From contig NC_079493.1 in assembly GCF_030052815.1 (NCBI RefSeq), positions 126,180,394 to 126,244,393 on the forward strand: a stretch of DNA of 64,000 bases, given 5' to 3'. This stretch comes from Hevea brasiliensis. Lineage: Eukaryota; Streptophyta; Magnoliopsida; Malpighiales; Euphorbiaceae. The position numbers were made by a program, and so were the translations under genes. Below the pieces are notes generated by a model that was given only the letters and a program-made list of their open reading frames with translations, ran no database searches and was not told the origin of the DNA. Every line of letters starts with the position of its first letter. The first letter of the stretch is position 1. Of the stretch, positions 1-13,700 are shown in pieces.

Positions 1-21
1 TAATGACCTTACGACCAATTG

Positions 22-1697
22 TCATTCTGCATTTCCCTCCACAATGGGGTTTTGCGGCTGGTTGTCATCCAGAGTTCTCTCTGATGCAGGGTTTTGCTGC
101 TGTTTGTCATCAAGAGTTCTCCCTGATTCAGGGTTTTGTTGCTGGTTTTCATCCCCAGTCCTCTCTGAAACAGAGTTTTGCTGCTGGCGGTTGCTTCTGG
201 CACGAGGTTTAGTGAAATATTTATCTATGAATTCCTCAGCCAAGTCAGGATACTTCCCCTTGATGAAGTTCTCTAGGCATTTACGGTAGGAAAAATCCTG
301 TTTGCTACCATCAGTTGAAACGACATAGAAGCACCTGCTTTCCTGGAAACTGCTGTGCTTGCTAACCTGTTACATCAAAACCCAAGGCTCACTACTATTG
401 ACAAATTATATTATGCATTAAAAATTCCCAAAAATACAAATGCAAAGATGTATGTTATAAATATCTTATTAAGCAATCCCAATGCCATAAAAATGAGAGT
501 TCATGCAGACAGCAAAAAAAAAAGGAAAAACAGTTGCATGAAGTTTTCAGTTATCATGCCTTACACCTTTTGTAATCTCCAAATCTGACAAAATACACGC
601 AGAAGATTTCCTCCCAGAAAATAAATGAAAGCAAGAATAGGGTGTCCATGCAGATAAAGGCATTCTGGTAGGTCCATTCTAAAGGACAAAATAGGTCACT
701 CCACATAGAGTCCCACCAATCACTTGCCCCTCATCCACAATTCCCCCAATGTAAATTGACTGAAATTCAAATACAATTTTCACAGGCAAATGTATTATTC
801 AACTCATCAGGAATGTAAGTTCAAGCATGACTTGCCAATGGTCATCCAGCAAACACCAAACAGAAACATCACTTTTACGGTTCAACCAGCCAAATTGATT
901 CTTTTTTTAGAGAACATACCATGTCTATAGACATCATGAACAAATTGATAAATGATACAGTAATTTGTTGACCTCATACCCACAAGCCAAGTGAAAAGCA
1001 ACTTAACATCAGCAACAGAATGTCAATGTGCTACAATCTCTCTGGATGAGAGCAGGATCTCAAATGCCATGCAAAATCAAATTGCAAGATGCTACTTCCG
1101 CACTAGACCAATTTGAACGTAAAGAGGATCAATTACATGCCAATATGCCATCAATAACACAAGTTAAATTGCAAACTAAGATGTTAGATGGGCCTAAGCA
1201 CTATCACGAAAATGGTTACACCCTGGAGTGCAAGTAAGAAATAAAAGATATGTGGGCAGTAACATATCCTTCCACAAGATCATATCTGCTGCTAAATGGA
1301 AATGAGAGTTATTAACTAATAAGGTAAAAGTGAAAATAGATAAATTCATATAGACAGCATGAGACAGCAAAACTATACTAGTAAGTGAAATAACTCCACT
1401 CTGTTATTTTTATCTAACAGAATGATGCTGTCAATGCAATCAGGCAATCAGCTTAAGCTTATTGGAGTCTAAATAGGGTTCAGTGCATTGGGTGAGTCCA
1501 GAAAATCTGTGAAAAACTCCAACAAATAGTTGTCCTTTTTGAGATAATGAATAATGAGAAATTTACCAGGCAAAAGCATTGACAAATGGAAAAAATTTAT
1601 CATTATTTTATTCAAGGCATGGAAGCAAAGCATCTTAAATGTGATGCAGCATAATGATAGAGAAGATCATTTAAAAAAAATAAATAAATAAAAGAGT

Positions 1698-1734
<37 letters not shown>

Positions 1735-4700
1735 CGCACGCACACACACAAAAAGGCAAAAAGTGTAGTCAATAATACATACTGTGACATGATCAATGCC
1801 GGCACCCATCTTTGCCACTTTATCTGGATGATAGTTGAAGACATTATCAAGTACATATGACTGGTCAGCAGCAGACAGTGGATCCCCATCATTGTACCTA
1901 TATAACAGAATTTCCTATTCAGTATTTAAAAAGGTGGAATTATGCAGAATAAGGTGCAATGGTTACACAAAGGAATTTAATTTCTCCATCATGTTAGAAA
2001 ATACGCTTCATTATGGTTTACACAAGATAATAACTGGATCATATGTCTACAGGAATTAATGAATAATGAGTACAATATAGAAAACATACCCAGATAGATG
2101 TATTATTCTTCTGATAGACCGCATTAATGGCTCAATTTCAGAGAGAATATCCTGCTCTTGAGAAGTAAACACATCCAACCTCTGTCTGGTTGCTGTAAAC
2201 ATCCCACTCATACTAGAATCATCATGGACATTTCCGGGTGACTTGGCAGGGCGGTTCTTGCCTTTCCAGTCTCCACTTTTTGAACCCCAACCTCTTGATC
2301 CTTCAGCTCTTTTTTTCTTAAATTCTCCACTTTGTTGTCCCCATTGCTGTTGCCTATCACTCCCATTGCTGGCTTCTGAATCTGGTAAGCCCCAACCCTG
2401 GGAACTTGCTGCTTTTACAGACTCTTTGGCTGAGCCCCAGCCTTGTGAAACTTCTGGGCTGGCTCTGGAATTTGGCAGGCCCCAACCCTGGGAATTTGCA
2501 GCTTTATCAGACTCTTTGGGCGAGGTCCAGCCTTGCGAAACTTCAGGGCTAGCTCCTGAAGTTTGCAGTCCCCATCCCTGGGAGCTTGCTGCTTTAACAG
2601 ACTCTTTGGGCAAGCCCCAGCCTTGTGAAACTTCAGGTGACCTGGCTGATTCTGAATCTGGCAGACCCCAGTCCTGGGAACTTCCTGCTTTAACAGATTC
2701 TTTTGGCGCGCCCCAGCCATGTGAAACTTCAGATGACTTGGCCACTCCTGAAGTTTGCAGTCCCCATCCCTGGGAACTTGCTGCTTTAATAGACTCTTTG
2801 GACAAGCCCCAGCCGTGAGAAACTTCAGGTGACTTGGCTGATTCTGAATCTGGCAGGCCCCAATCATGGGAACTTCCAGCTTCAACAGATTCCTTTGGCG
2901 TGCCCCAGCCATGTGAAACTTCAGGTGACTTGGCTGCTCCTGAATCTGGCAGGCCCCAACCTTGGGAACTTCTTGCTCTAACAGACTCTTTTGGTGAGTC
3001 CCAGCCACGTGAAACTTCAGGTGACTTGGGTTTCCCCCAACTGCTACTGTTGACATGTGATTCCAAATGTTGAACTGCTTGAGTTGGATGTTTGTCCTTA
3101 CTCCAGTCTTCAGCAGTTGAAGAAACCCTACCAGATATCAACTGATTCTCAGGTACCTCGTTATCCCACCCAGACCAAGAATTTGAATTTGATGTATTTG
3201 ACTCATTTGTTTTCTCACTATCTTTACCCCCCTTCCCCCAGGAAGTACCAGCGTTCCACCCACTGGAACCTGCAAATTCTTCTTGATGTGTAGAGATGGT
3301 ATCTTGCATTCTAGCTTTCTCTGCACCCCAACCAGACAATGCATTTGACTTCAACACAGTTGTGCTATGATTCTCCAACTGAACATCATCTTCAGCCCTT
3401 TTCTCCCAGGTAGCACCATCATCCCAATCACTGGGCCTCCCAATTTCTTCTTGAGGTTTCATTGCAGGGGCATCAGGTGATTCAGTTTTCCTCATTCCCC
3501 AACCAGACCAAGAGTTTGCCTCAGCTCCATTTTTCTCAGTACTTCCACTGACAGTTGTCTTCCAAGCAGCTGCAGTATCCCAACTGCTGGACAGGTCAGA
3601 TTTTTTTTGCACTTTCATAGCAGGGAGATCAGATGCTTCCATTTTCCTTGTTCCCCAACCAGACCATGGGTTTGTCTCATCGTTGTTATTTTTTGTCTTT
3701 TCATTTGCATTTTTCTGCCAAGTAGCTGCAGTATCCCAACCGCTGGACTTGTCAGATTGCTCCTGGGCTTTTGTGGAGAGTGCATTTTCTGTTTCAGCTA
3801 TATCACTTCCCCAGCTAGACCAGGGCTTTTCTTGAAATTCATCAGTTTCTTCAAAGCTGGGCTTATCAGAACCAAAATTGTTCTCTGGAGACAAGTTCCA
3901 GTCAATTTCATCCTCCAACATAAGATCATCAACTTCTGCACCTAAACAGGCAGTGACTGATTCTTCTCCATCTGCACCACTTCTCACCATATTTAAAAAT
4001 TCATAAACATCTATTCTACCCTCTTGATTCAAACAGGCCTGGAAAAGAGAAATGATAACATTGAAATCACGTATATGGAAAATAACTGTGAAGCATAACC
4101 ATTCATCGGCAATTCTACAACAGCTTTTGGAAAGGAATTGTGAATGGAAAACCATACCTCCTTCTGGTCCCAAAGCAAATCAAATCGTGATCCTGTACCA
4201 ACTGCCACACACTTACCCCACGAACAAGAAGCAACTATGCTCGATAAAGTATCCACATGACACTTCTCTGCAGCTCTCTCAAAACATTTTCTTGGGGTCT
4301 GTCATCCATAAACAAGGATGATAAATTTAGCAGATTGCTCTAAATACCTTTCAAGGGACTACAAAATAATACAAAAATACTTACAAAGAGTGTTGCCTCA
4401 GTAAATGGTACTTGGATATCCAATGAGCGAGATAGTGATTTGTAGCCACCAGAATTGAAGCCAACCAAATTTCCACCACATGTCATGCTGTTTGCCAGGA
4501 GAATGAGGTGCTCCTTGAGCACACCTTTTGCCACCATTGTTACTGAGGTTGAGAGGCGCTGCAAAATCAATCAAAAAGTCAAGTCCTTTCAGAGAATAGA
4601 TAGACAAAGGAAAGTATTCCTAAGTTAAAACCAGCAGTAAATTGGACTTCTGTTTATTAGAAGAAAAGTAACGAGCTACATGATAAAAATGCAAAAAACA

Positions 4701-7700
4701 TTGGTCAAATAAAAGAAGAATGATCAGTTGGAGGAATCCAGAAACTCAGACAAAAGAAATGAAGAGAAACAAAAGGAATAGCAGAAGTGCTTGATCAAAA
4801 TGGAAAGGTATGTTAGTGGGCGTGTTGGAGAGGAAAAGAAGCGAATGGGAGAGTCCTACAGACTGCTCCACATGCAAATGTAGAAATTAAACTAAAGTAA
4901 GAAGATAAGGATAATACCTGAACTGCTTGATCAAATGCACAAGAAACTCCCAACAATTCCTGAACTTGTTTAATCGCATATGGTATAGAACGTGTGGTAT
5001 CAATCAAATGAAGAACAGGAAGGCAGGAATCTAGGACAATTCTCCATGCATCACCACTCTGTTTAACAGCTGATTTCTCAATAACAACATCCAGGGCCAG
5101 TTCCCCCTTCTGAGTCCTGGAAGGATTTCTTATCCAAGTTGTTGTATCTGGACTAACCCAAATAATGTTTGCAGAGGAAATTCGATGATCACCTGTCCAT
5201 TTTAGGGATAGAGTTTATGATTCAGCAAAGATGGACTCTAGAAACCTTCATGTTTCTCATACACTATAGGTTAATATAATCATAGCAAAATTTTGAATCA
5301 CTATATTATATGTTAAACAGGTTTATGGAACCACAAAAGTTATTGAGTAACAACATAGCCCTTTTGAATTACTCTGCCTGAAAATTGAGGAAATTTTATT
5401 ACATAATTTGTCTGCTAATTATGTTCAAACAAGTGGATTAGAAGAGGATGGAGCACAATAGAGACAAACTGAGAAGCAAACTTTTATTCAATTAAAGGGG
5501 CCAGGACAGAAAGTATTAGAATGCCATCCCATGGGAATCTATCAGCCACACAATACTGCAACCTCTGAGCATATCCTCACAACTGAGAGAATAGGTAGGA
5601 GAAATAAGATTATCATTAGCTGGCATTTGTGAGCAGAAGAGATGAGAAAAAGGAGCATTATTTCTCACTACACTGTTCATTTGCTTAAGATATCTGGTCT
5701 TCAATCTCTTTCTCATCAGACAGGTCATCCCATGATAAATTCTTGAACTGCTAGCTTGTTGAGATTTTCATACAAGTTAGGTTATGTTGAACAGGAGTTG
5801 GTATGCATTACTCGTACTTTTGGGTGCTACAACACCTCATTGCCCACAAACTCATTTTTCCTTTTCTTTTTCTTTTTTTTTCCTTCACTTTTTAATTCTT
5901 TCCCGTAATGATGCATGCAGCCAACCACAGACCACATGTAACGATAGGGCTGAACACCTGCACCCAGAGCACATACTGCATATAGAGGGCTCTAACTCCC
6001 CCCTTATCTTAAAGCCTTTTAAATAGATTATGTTTATCCCAAAAAGCAAAAGGCAATCTAATATTCAGTCATTCAAAAAGCATTTCCAAATAGCAAGAGA
6101 AAAAGATCTTTCAAATGCAAAAAAGTAACTACCTTTGATGATTGTCTCCAACAAGACTGGACAAACTACATCAGAGAAGATATTTGAAATGTTCTCCAAA
6201 TGAATATCATGGTCTAGCCAAAAGAACATCAAGCACGGCATGCTGGACCACTCATCAGCACAAGATTGCTGGAAAGAGCAACATTCGCTACAAAGAAGGA
6301 AGTATAAATCAAAAGAAAGATTATATTTAGCAATTTCAAAGTGCTGTAATAATCATAAACAATTTAAACAAACATCCACGCAAACAACCAAGCATGCCAG
6401 GCTGAAACTAAAATCAAGTGAAATGCTTTATCTGGCAATAGATATTTGCATTTTGTCAAAAAGGTTTCAAGATCGGATTCCTTGATCCATAAAACCAAAG
6501 GCAGAGTTCTTGGCCAAAATGACAAGCATCTACCAAGGGACACAAATGACGGGATTGTTAACCCTTACAACTATGGTCGATTTCTGGTTTGTAGTCCTCA
6601 TAATACTAGTTTAATAACTTTGTTTCCTCTTTGCTTCTGAAGTCTCTCCCCTATTATTGTAATCCAGTGGTAATAATAATTAATTATGAAAAAGGAATAA
6701 AAGAAATTGTTACAGCCATGAAACCAACAAAAACAGAAAAGAAGAAACATTCTGACAAACGTGACGTTGGTCAATTTCCAAGAGAAAAAATAGGCACAGT
6801 AAATAGTAGAAAAGGACAAGAAATAAGACAGATAGGAAATAACTAACCTATAGCCCAAGGGAACAGGAGACTAGCCCCAAAACATAGGACTTGCACACTA
6901 CCCCCTTCCCCCCCCCCCCCCCCCCCCTTCACTCATCAGCACATGAACACACACACACACAAAAGGATGCTTTACCCACACACCATATCTACATCTAAAT
7001 TTCATGTCAGGGTAATTCTGGCAGACGTATGTGACAAAATTAGAACATTTGATATAATTCTAATATTATCATCATCTCATTATTTTACCATCTGATTGAA
7101 TATCAAGCAAATTTGCTGCTTGGTTCAAATTGAAAACTTTTGAAGCACCACTCTTCCTCAAGATGAAATGTCATCATCTCACAATGTTCATTATCGAAAC
7201 TAACCTCCAATTCTGAATGCAACTGACAAACTAACCTGAAAGACACCTCTATCCTTTTAAATAAAGGAGCAAGCTTTTTCTTCTTTCGAAATGAAGCGAT
7301 CGTCTCTTTGCACTTTTGAAGAATAACTTCCATACCCACATTCAATTCTTGCAACTTCTTCTGTTCATGTAAGTTCCAATCAGTAACAAAAAGAATATGA
7401 CAAGCAGTTCAACTTCTGACAAGCAACCAAAGACTTCATATATAAAACATGCCACTAAATGTGGTAATGTTTTGGGAACCAAATAGATGACCTTTTTGAG
7501 ATGAATATGGCCAACGAGACTGGCATCTGCTATTGTTTGCCGCCTCTTGTATCTGCTCAGAAGAAGTCATCAGATTTTTAATTAGATATAGTAAAAAGAT
7601 AGAACCAAAAAAAGGGTACAACATGGTATATATGATGCATTGGTAGCCAAAAGAGCATCATATTGTTGAAAAGAAAAGGCACATTTGACAAAACATAGTC

Positions 7701-10700
7701 CTTGAACCAAAACAATAAGTAACTGAACTTCCATTCTTTCTTTCAAATAATAGCATAGCCACCAAATTATTCAATATCTTTTGACGAAATTTGGTACCAC
7801 TCATGTATTTTAAGCTACACCTGGCACAGTGATTTAAAATATTGCAGTTATATTTTCACATTGCACAAATTAAAGGTCAGTAGGAGCAAGCTTTATGTCC
7901 AAACGAAGACAAACCATGGAAGGTGAGATTGGCTGAAGAAATTCAAAGTAATATATCTCTGCTGCATTATCATGCATAAATAACTCAGGGCTTGACATCA
8001 AAAGATAAACCAATAAATATATATGATTGATCAGGGAGAGAGCGAAACAGCGAAACCGTCACCACTAGAAAAATATAGGTAAGGAAATAACAGTTTAGTA
8101 CTATATATATATATATATATATAGCAGCAAGGTTCCTAGTAATTATTACGATGTCCATAAAAAATGTTTGAATAAAAAAAAAATATCATTCACAAAGTAA
8201 TATATAGAGGACATAAAGGATGCCTTGGAGTTAAATAATGTAACAATTTGAGCCTGTGTGGAACTAGCTTCACCCAGCAAACTTGTTATTGAGATTGTTC
8301 CTGGGTTGTAACAAGATGTTAAAAACAAGACGAGGTAGAAGAAACATAAGCAAGAAAGCAAAAATAGCGATTAAGGAAGAATTATGAAAAATGATTCAAC
8401 AGATACAAAAAGCTCTATCAACTTTTACTACCCCAGTCAAAAAGAGGTTTCACCTTGATCAAAATCAATAGCAAATTATCAGAATCTTCCAGCACATACG
8501 AGTGCAACAATAGCATTAGCATATAAAAATTAATGGAACTAAAAGAAAAGCTTAACATATCTTTTACCATGGATCAAACAATAATAATGACTAGTTAACA
8601 ATTACAGCATGTAAAGAGCATAACAAAACCTTATAACCAAAAACATGGTCAACAACAATCAGCAACATTGATATCAGATTATTGGATGGAAAACAAGTTT
8701 AAGGGTCTATTTGGTATTGCTATTAGAGCTGTTGTTGAGAAAAGCATTTTCTTAAATATATTAATTAGAGAATATTAAAAATGAATTAAATATAAAATAT
8801 TAAATTTGATACGTTTTAACCATACACTAAAATACAAAAACAACTTTTCTAAACTGTTTTTTTTTTTAATAGCATTTAAAATGGTGCTTTTTTTTCTGAA
8901 AAGTGTTTTTTTAATCCTAAAACTCAGCCAAACAGGGCCCAAAGATGATTATAGCACACAATGAAAACAAAAATAAATTATAGCACACAATGAACACATA
9001 AATAAATACAAGTGCAACTCAACTCAACTAAGCCTTTATCCTAAAAATTTGAGGTCGGCTATATGGATTCGCTTTATCCACTCTAAACGATTTTGGGTTA
9101 AATACTCAGAAATGTGTAATGCTTCTAGGTCGTGTTGTACTACTCTCCTCCAAGTCAATTTAGGTCTACCCCTTTTTTTCGTTCTATCCTCTAACCTAAT
9201 GTGCTCTACTTGTCTAACTGGAGCCTCCGTATGTCTACGCTTCACATGACCAAACTAACTCAATCTCCCTTCCCTCAACTTATCTTCAATTGGCACCACT
9301 CCTACATTTTCTCTAATACTCTCATTACGGACTTTATCTAGTCTAGTATGGCCACTCATCCACCTTAACATTCTTATCTCTGCAACTCTTATCTTAGACG
9401 CATACTACTCTTTCAGTGCCCAACACTCACTACCATATAACATAGCCGATCGTATGGCTGTACGGTAAAATTTTCCTTTCAACTTATTGGGAATCTTACG
9501 ATCACATAAAACTCCCGTGGCACGTCTCCACTTCAACCATCCGGCTTTAATCCTATGACTAACATCCTCCTCACATCCCCCATCTACTTGAAGGACTGAG
9601 TCTAGATATTTAAAGTGATTACTTTGGGACAGTACCACTCCATTCAAACTAACTCCTTCCCTATCACCAGTTTGGCCTTCACTGAACTTACAATGCATGT
9701 ATTCTGTTTTCGTTCTACTTAACTTAAAACCCTTTGACTCTAGAGTACTTCTCCAAAGCTCTAGCTTTCTATTGACTCCTTCTCGTGTCTCATCTATCAG
9801 AACAATATCATCCGCAAACATCATGCACCAAGGAATACAGTGGTACAGTGGTACAGACAACTTACTCGATCATAAAACACTCTGCAATGTCTTTAAGAAT
9901 GACTCTCCCCAAATGATTCTTCACCAAGTAGGCCGCTTTTTCCTGACAGTAACTTCTCCCACAATCACAATCATTAAAATACAAAATGACGCGGCGATCA
10001 GTAAGATCATTCTTGAAGTTAACTCTGCAAAGAAGTATTTCCTGAAAGGAAGAAAAAACGACAAGCAAGATGCATCACATACACTGAGATACAGCAAAAC
10101 CCACAGCTAACAGAAATACAGAATGAAACATTAGTTTACAATAAGCATTAATACCTTCATCAACTCCCATGAGGAGTTGCTACTTGGAGTGGAATCAAGA
10201 ACTGCTTTGTATGCAGGATTGGACATAGCAGTTGCAGCTAACACACCCACAGGTTCACCCGCAGGGAATAAACTCTGTGCCTTAATTCCAGAATTTACTC
10301 CATACTCGAACTGGATGATTGAATTGCTGCATACATTCCTCACAGTTCCATCATAACAAATAACCACATCTCTAAGGATAGCCATCAAGTTCTTGAATAA
10401 AGTCCCAGGTTCAGATAATCCTCTCGATGAGCGAACAATAACCTCTCTTGTAGATATTGAATGGACCATCTCTTCATACGGATCTAACCCATGAAAAAAA
10501 CAGCTTTGAATCAACCCATACTGTGCAGATGGATAATCAACTAAATCAGAAGGATATTTGCTCTCAAAATGAGAAGCCATGTCTTCAACCAATGTTTTAG
10601 AATAGAACTTCCCCCTATCTGAAATTTGCAGGCCCAAGAAGCCAATCTGTTGGACTAATTTGGTCATGGCTGAATCGCTCTTATAGTCAATTAAATCACC

Positions 10701-13700
10701 CAGGGAAGAAGACCTTAAAATAAAATCTGCAGCTGGTAGTTTAGCATGCCGGATGTGATTTTCCAATTGCAACTCCAACAGCTCATTGTAGCTTGATCTT
10801 AAGTGACCAAGCAAAGGAGAAATAACATTCAAATCTCTATGAATACTCTCTATGGAAGCCCTAGATATGTAGAAGTCCTCCAAGCCAACACTAAAACCTT
10901 CAGAAAACAGATTTTCCATTAACAAAGGCTGCAGAGAGTTGAAGAACTTGAAAACAGCATCAGGACCTTTCTCAAAAAAGATAGAGATCACAACTTCATT
11001 AATAACAGCCTGCACGATATCCCTACTAAAATCAACCTTTACAATGTCCCCTTTACTGATCCAGTATCTTTCCCCATTGCAGTCAAACTGAGAAGGCAAA
11101 GCAGTCTGTAGTATCTGTGGAGCAGTCCAAAATGGGCCAGAGTGAACTTTCCATAAGGCAGGCTGTGGCAAAGAAGATGATACAAACAAAGCTAATTGCT
11201 GAGCGGCTGCTTTGTCCAAGAAGTATGCCTTAAACATGGTCTTCAACGATAAAAGAGAATCTGAGGTCAATTGCAAATTCAGATTGCCACTATGAGAGCT
11301 AAGCAACTGTTTCTCAACTGAAAACAATTCCAAGACTTCTGCTTTCGCAGCAAGGGACTGAGGATAGAATAGATGAATGCAATCACCATCAAAATCAGCA
11401 CTTAACGGCCCACAAATAAGAGGATTGATCTTCACAGAGTGATCATCGTGCACATAAACAGACAGTGCTTGCAAAGAATGCTTGTGTGTTGTCGGGGGTC
11501 TATTGATGAAGACTGTATCTCCATCCATTATTCGCCGATGGACAATCTGACCTGGACGAAGAAATGTGTGTCCCTTGGAACCTTCTCTGAGTGAATAAGT
11601 GGAAGATCCATCCTTGTATGTCAAGCACAACTTGTTGTCCACAAGCTCTTGAAGATATTTGATGTTGTGCACATTAACCCTCTCCTCAAACGTGATTCTC
11701 TGAGCAATTTCAAAAGGGATCCCAATCTCATTCACACGTTTGTATGCATCACCTGTAATCACACTGCGCGAAGAGAATCCAGAACCCTTTCTGATGAACA
11801 AAGTCCTCATTTTCTCAAGCCATGCTTTGGTTGAGGAATCATTGGACTCCCTGTGTACCCCAAATCTTGCTTCAATATCCCGAGATGCTCTTGCAGTACC
11901 CCTAACTTGAAGATATTGATCGACTGCTGACTGCAAATCAACGGCTTCAACTTCATGGGATTCAAAGTTTGCTGGACCAGATCGTGAGCTTTTGATTATC
12001 TCAACTTGCTTAAGAACTTTCTTAAGCATGGATATAGAAAGATCCTAAAACGCAACATGGAAGCAATAAGTACCAAATTCAACCATAAATATAATAACTA
12101 AGGGAAAAAGGTATGCAACTTACAGAGGACATGACACTAACACCATCAGAAATGTCTGGAACTGACAAACAGTTTGGTGGAACTGGTATATATCGCATGA
12201 TATAACCATCCTGCGGAAAATACCCTTTTCTAGCAAGTTTTTTTCTAGTCTCTTGTGGAATTCTCCTAAGCATTTCCATCACCTGTGACATATTGCATAA
12301 AAAAACCCACAACACCACCATGTATAAGACACATGCACATAGAGAAGAAAAAGAAAAATGAAAAGAATTGTATCAAAAAGCAAGCTCATATTTGCATCTA
12401 AAATAAAGAAATGGATGTCTTACATTCCATAAAACTTGGTATCAACAAGCATATGTTGAAACATAAATGCTTGGACGGGTATGAATTTTGTTCTAAGATT
12501 TGAAGCCATAGCTATACAACAAGTTTAATACAGAAACTAATCAAGGGCTCTTTACTCTCACTGAAGCCAAAAGAAGCATTAAAAAATCCCTCATTGATGT
12601 AGTGAATAAGTAAAACATTAGTCGCTACTTCACTGAGATAATGTGACTGAAACAAATGCAGACAAACACCTATTGCTGAGAGTAAACACATAAATATGAA
12701 TAGAAAATGGCAAACAATTAACTATGAAGCACGGAAAAAAAAGGATCAGGAATTTATGTATCAAAAGGAAACAACAAAATCTTGTCAAATAAAACAAACA
12801 TAAGTAAAAGGCGAGATGAGAGTGAAGTAGAAACTCATAAGAAAGTAAACCACCTATGGTCCTCCCAAAAACAAAAAATAACCATATAGTGCCACAATAA
12901 CAAATATCAAACATAAAGCATGAGGTAGTAGTAACAAACCTCACAAGGAAGCAACGTTCGAGTAATGTCATCACCATAGCGAAAACCATATCTTTCTAAG
13001 AAATTCCAAAAACCATCTCTCAATCTCATCCTAGATGGTAGCTTCAATTTCAAAAAAAAAGCACCATCCGTTGTTTTAATCTCTTTAATAGAAATTTGAG
13101 AAGCCTCCTACAAAAAAGAGGGGGAATTTAAGAAATTCAAGGCATAAACCTTTTACTAACATCACAGAACATTTTTAACATAGGAAGTTGCATGCCAAAT
13201 TGCAAAAGTCATCTTAATTGCTAAAATTATAAAAATATGCATGCTTTAAATGAAGAGGAAGAAGATAGAGTAACCAACAGAATGGAAACAAAGTAAACAT
13301 TAACCCCAAAAGATAATATGTCCAGATAAAAAGAACTTGGAAGTTGGAACGAGTATAATAGCAAATTTAACAAGGAACAAACTCACATAGTAAAGTTATA
13401 ACTTATAAATGCAGTAAAAAAAATCTATATACAATTAGTAACCACAAAATCTGCACTGCAACGCCAAGAGGAAACATGAGAAGAATTTGAAACTCTTATG
13501 CTCACCTCACAACATGAAAACAACCGTTCAGCCACACCATTGCTCTTAACCTGAAACTGCAAGTTATAAACTATTAAGATCAAGCTTATTACATAAAAGC
13601 AAAATCTTAATGGTATATAGCATAAAGTTACAAGGTGCTCAACAAATACATTAACCAATTGCAGCTCTAAATCATGAGTTGACAAACAAATTTTGCTCTT

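Larger units (their letters stand above)
7553..9865 (-). other. Longest NRPE1 intron (2.3 kb), host of transposon remnants
   Basis: The donor is GTAAGT just after 9866 and the acceptor AG precedes 7552; the split codon gives E-Y, as expected for the family. It contains a (TA)n run (8101-8122), a MITE-like element (8700-8942) and a truncated RTE LINE (about 9010-9838). Between 7620 and 8650 I see only AT-rich unique-looking sequence. Confidence 0.85.

Noticed and set aside
1612..1892. Cysteine/valine-rich minus-strand ORFs
   Set aside because: They are translations of the (CA)n run; the real exon (1783-1897) uses a different frame across part of this stretch.
2243..2818. 191-aa plus-strand ORF opposite the NRPE1 hook
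   Set aside because: It is the mirror of a period-three tandem repeat in a confirmed coding exon, with no independent family or start context.
2415..3056. 213-aa minus-strand ORF in another frame of the hook
   Set aside because: Same repeat effect. The overlapping NRPE1 frame has correct splice phases and conserved flanking domains.
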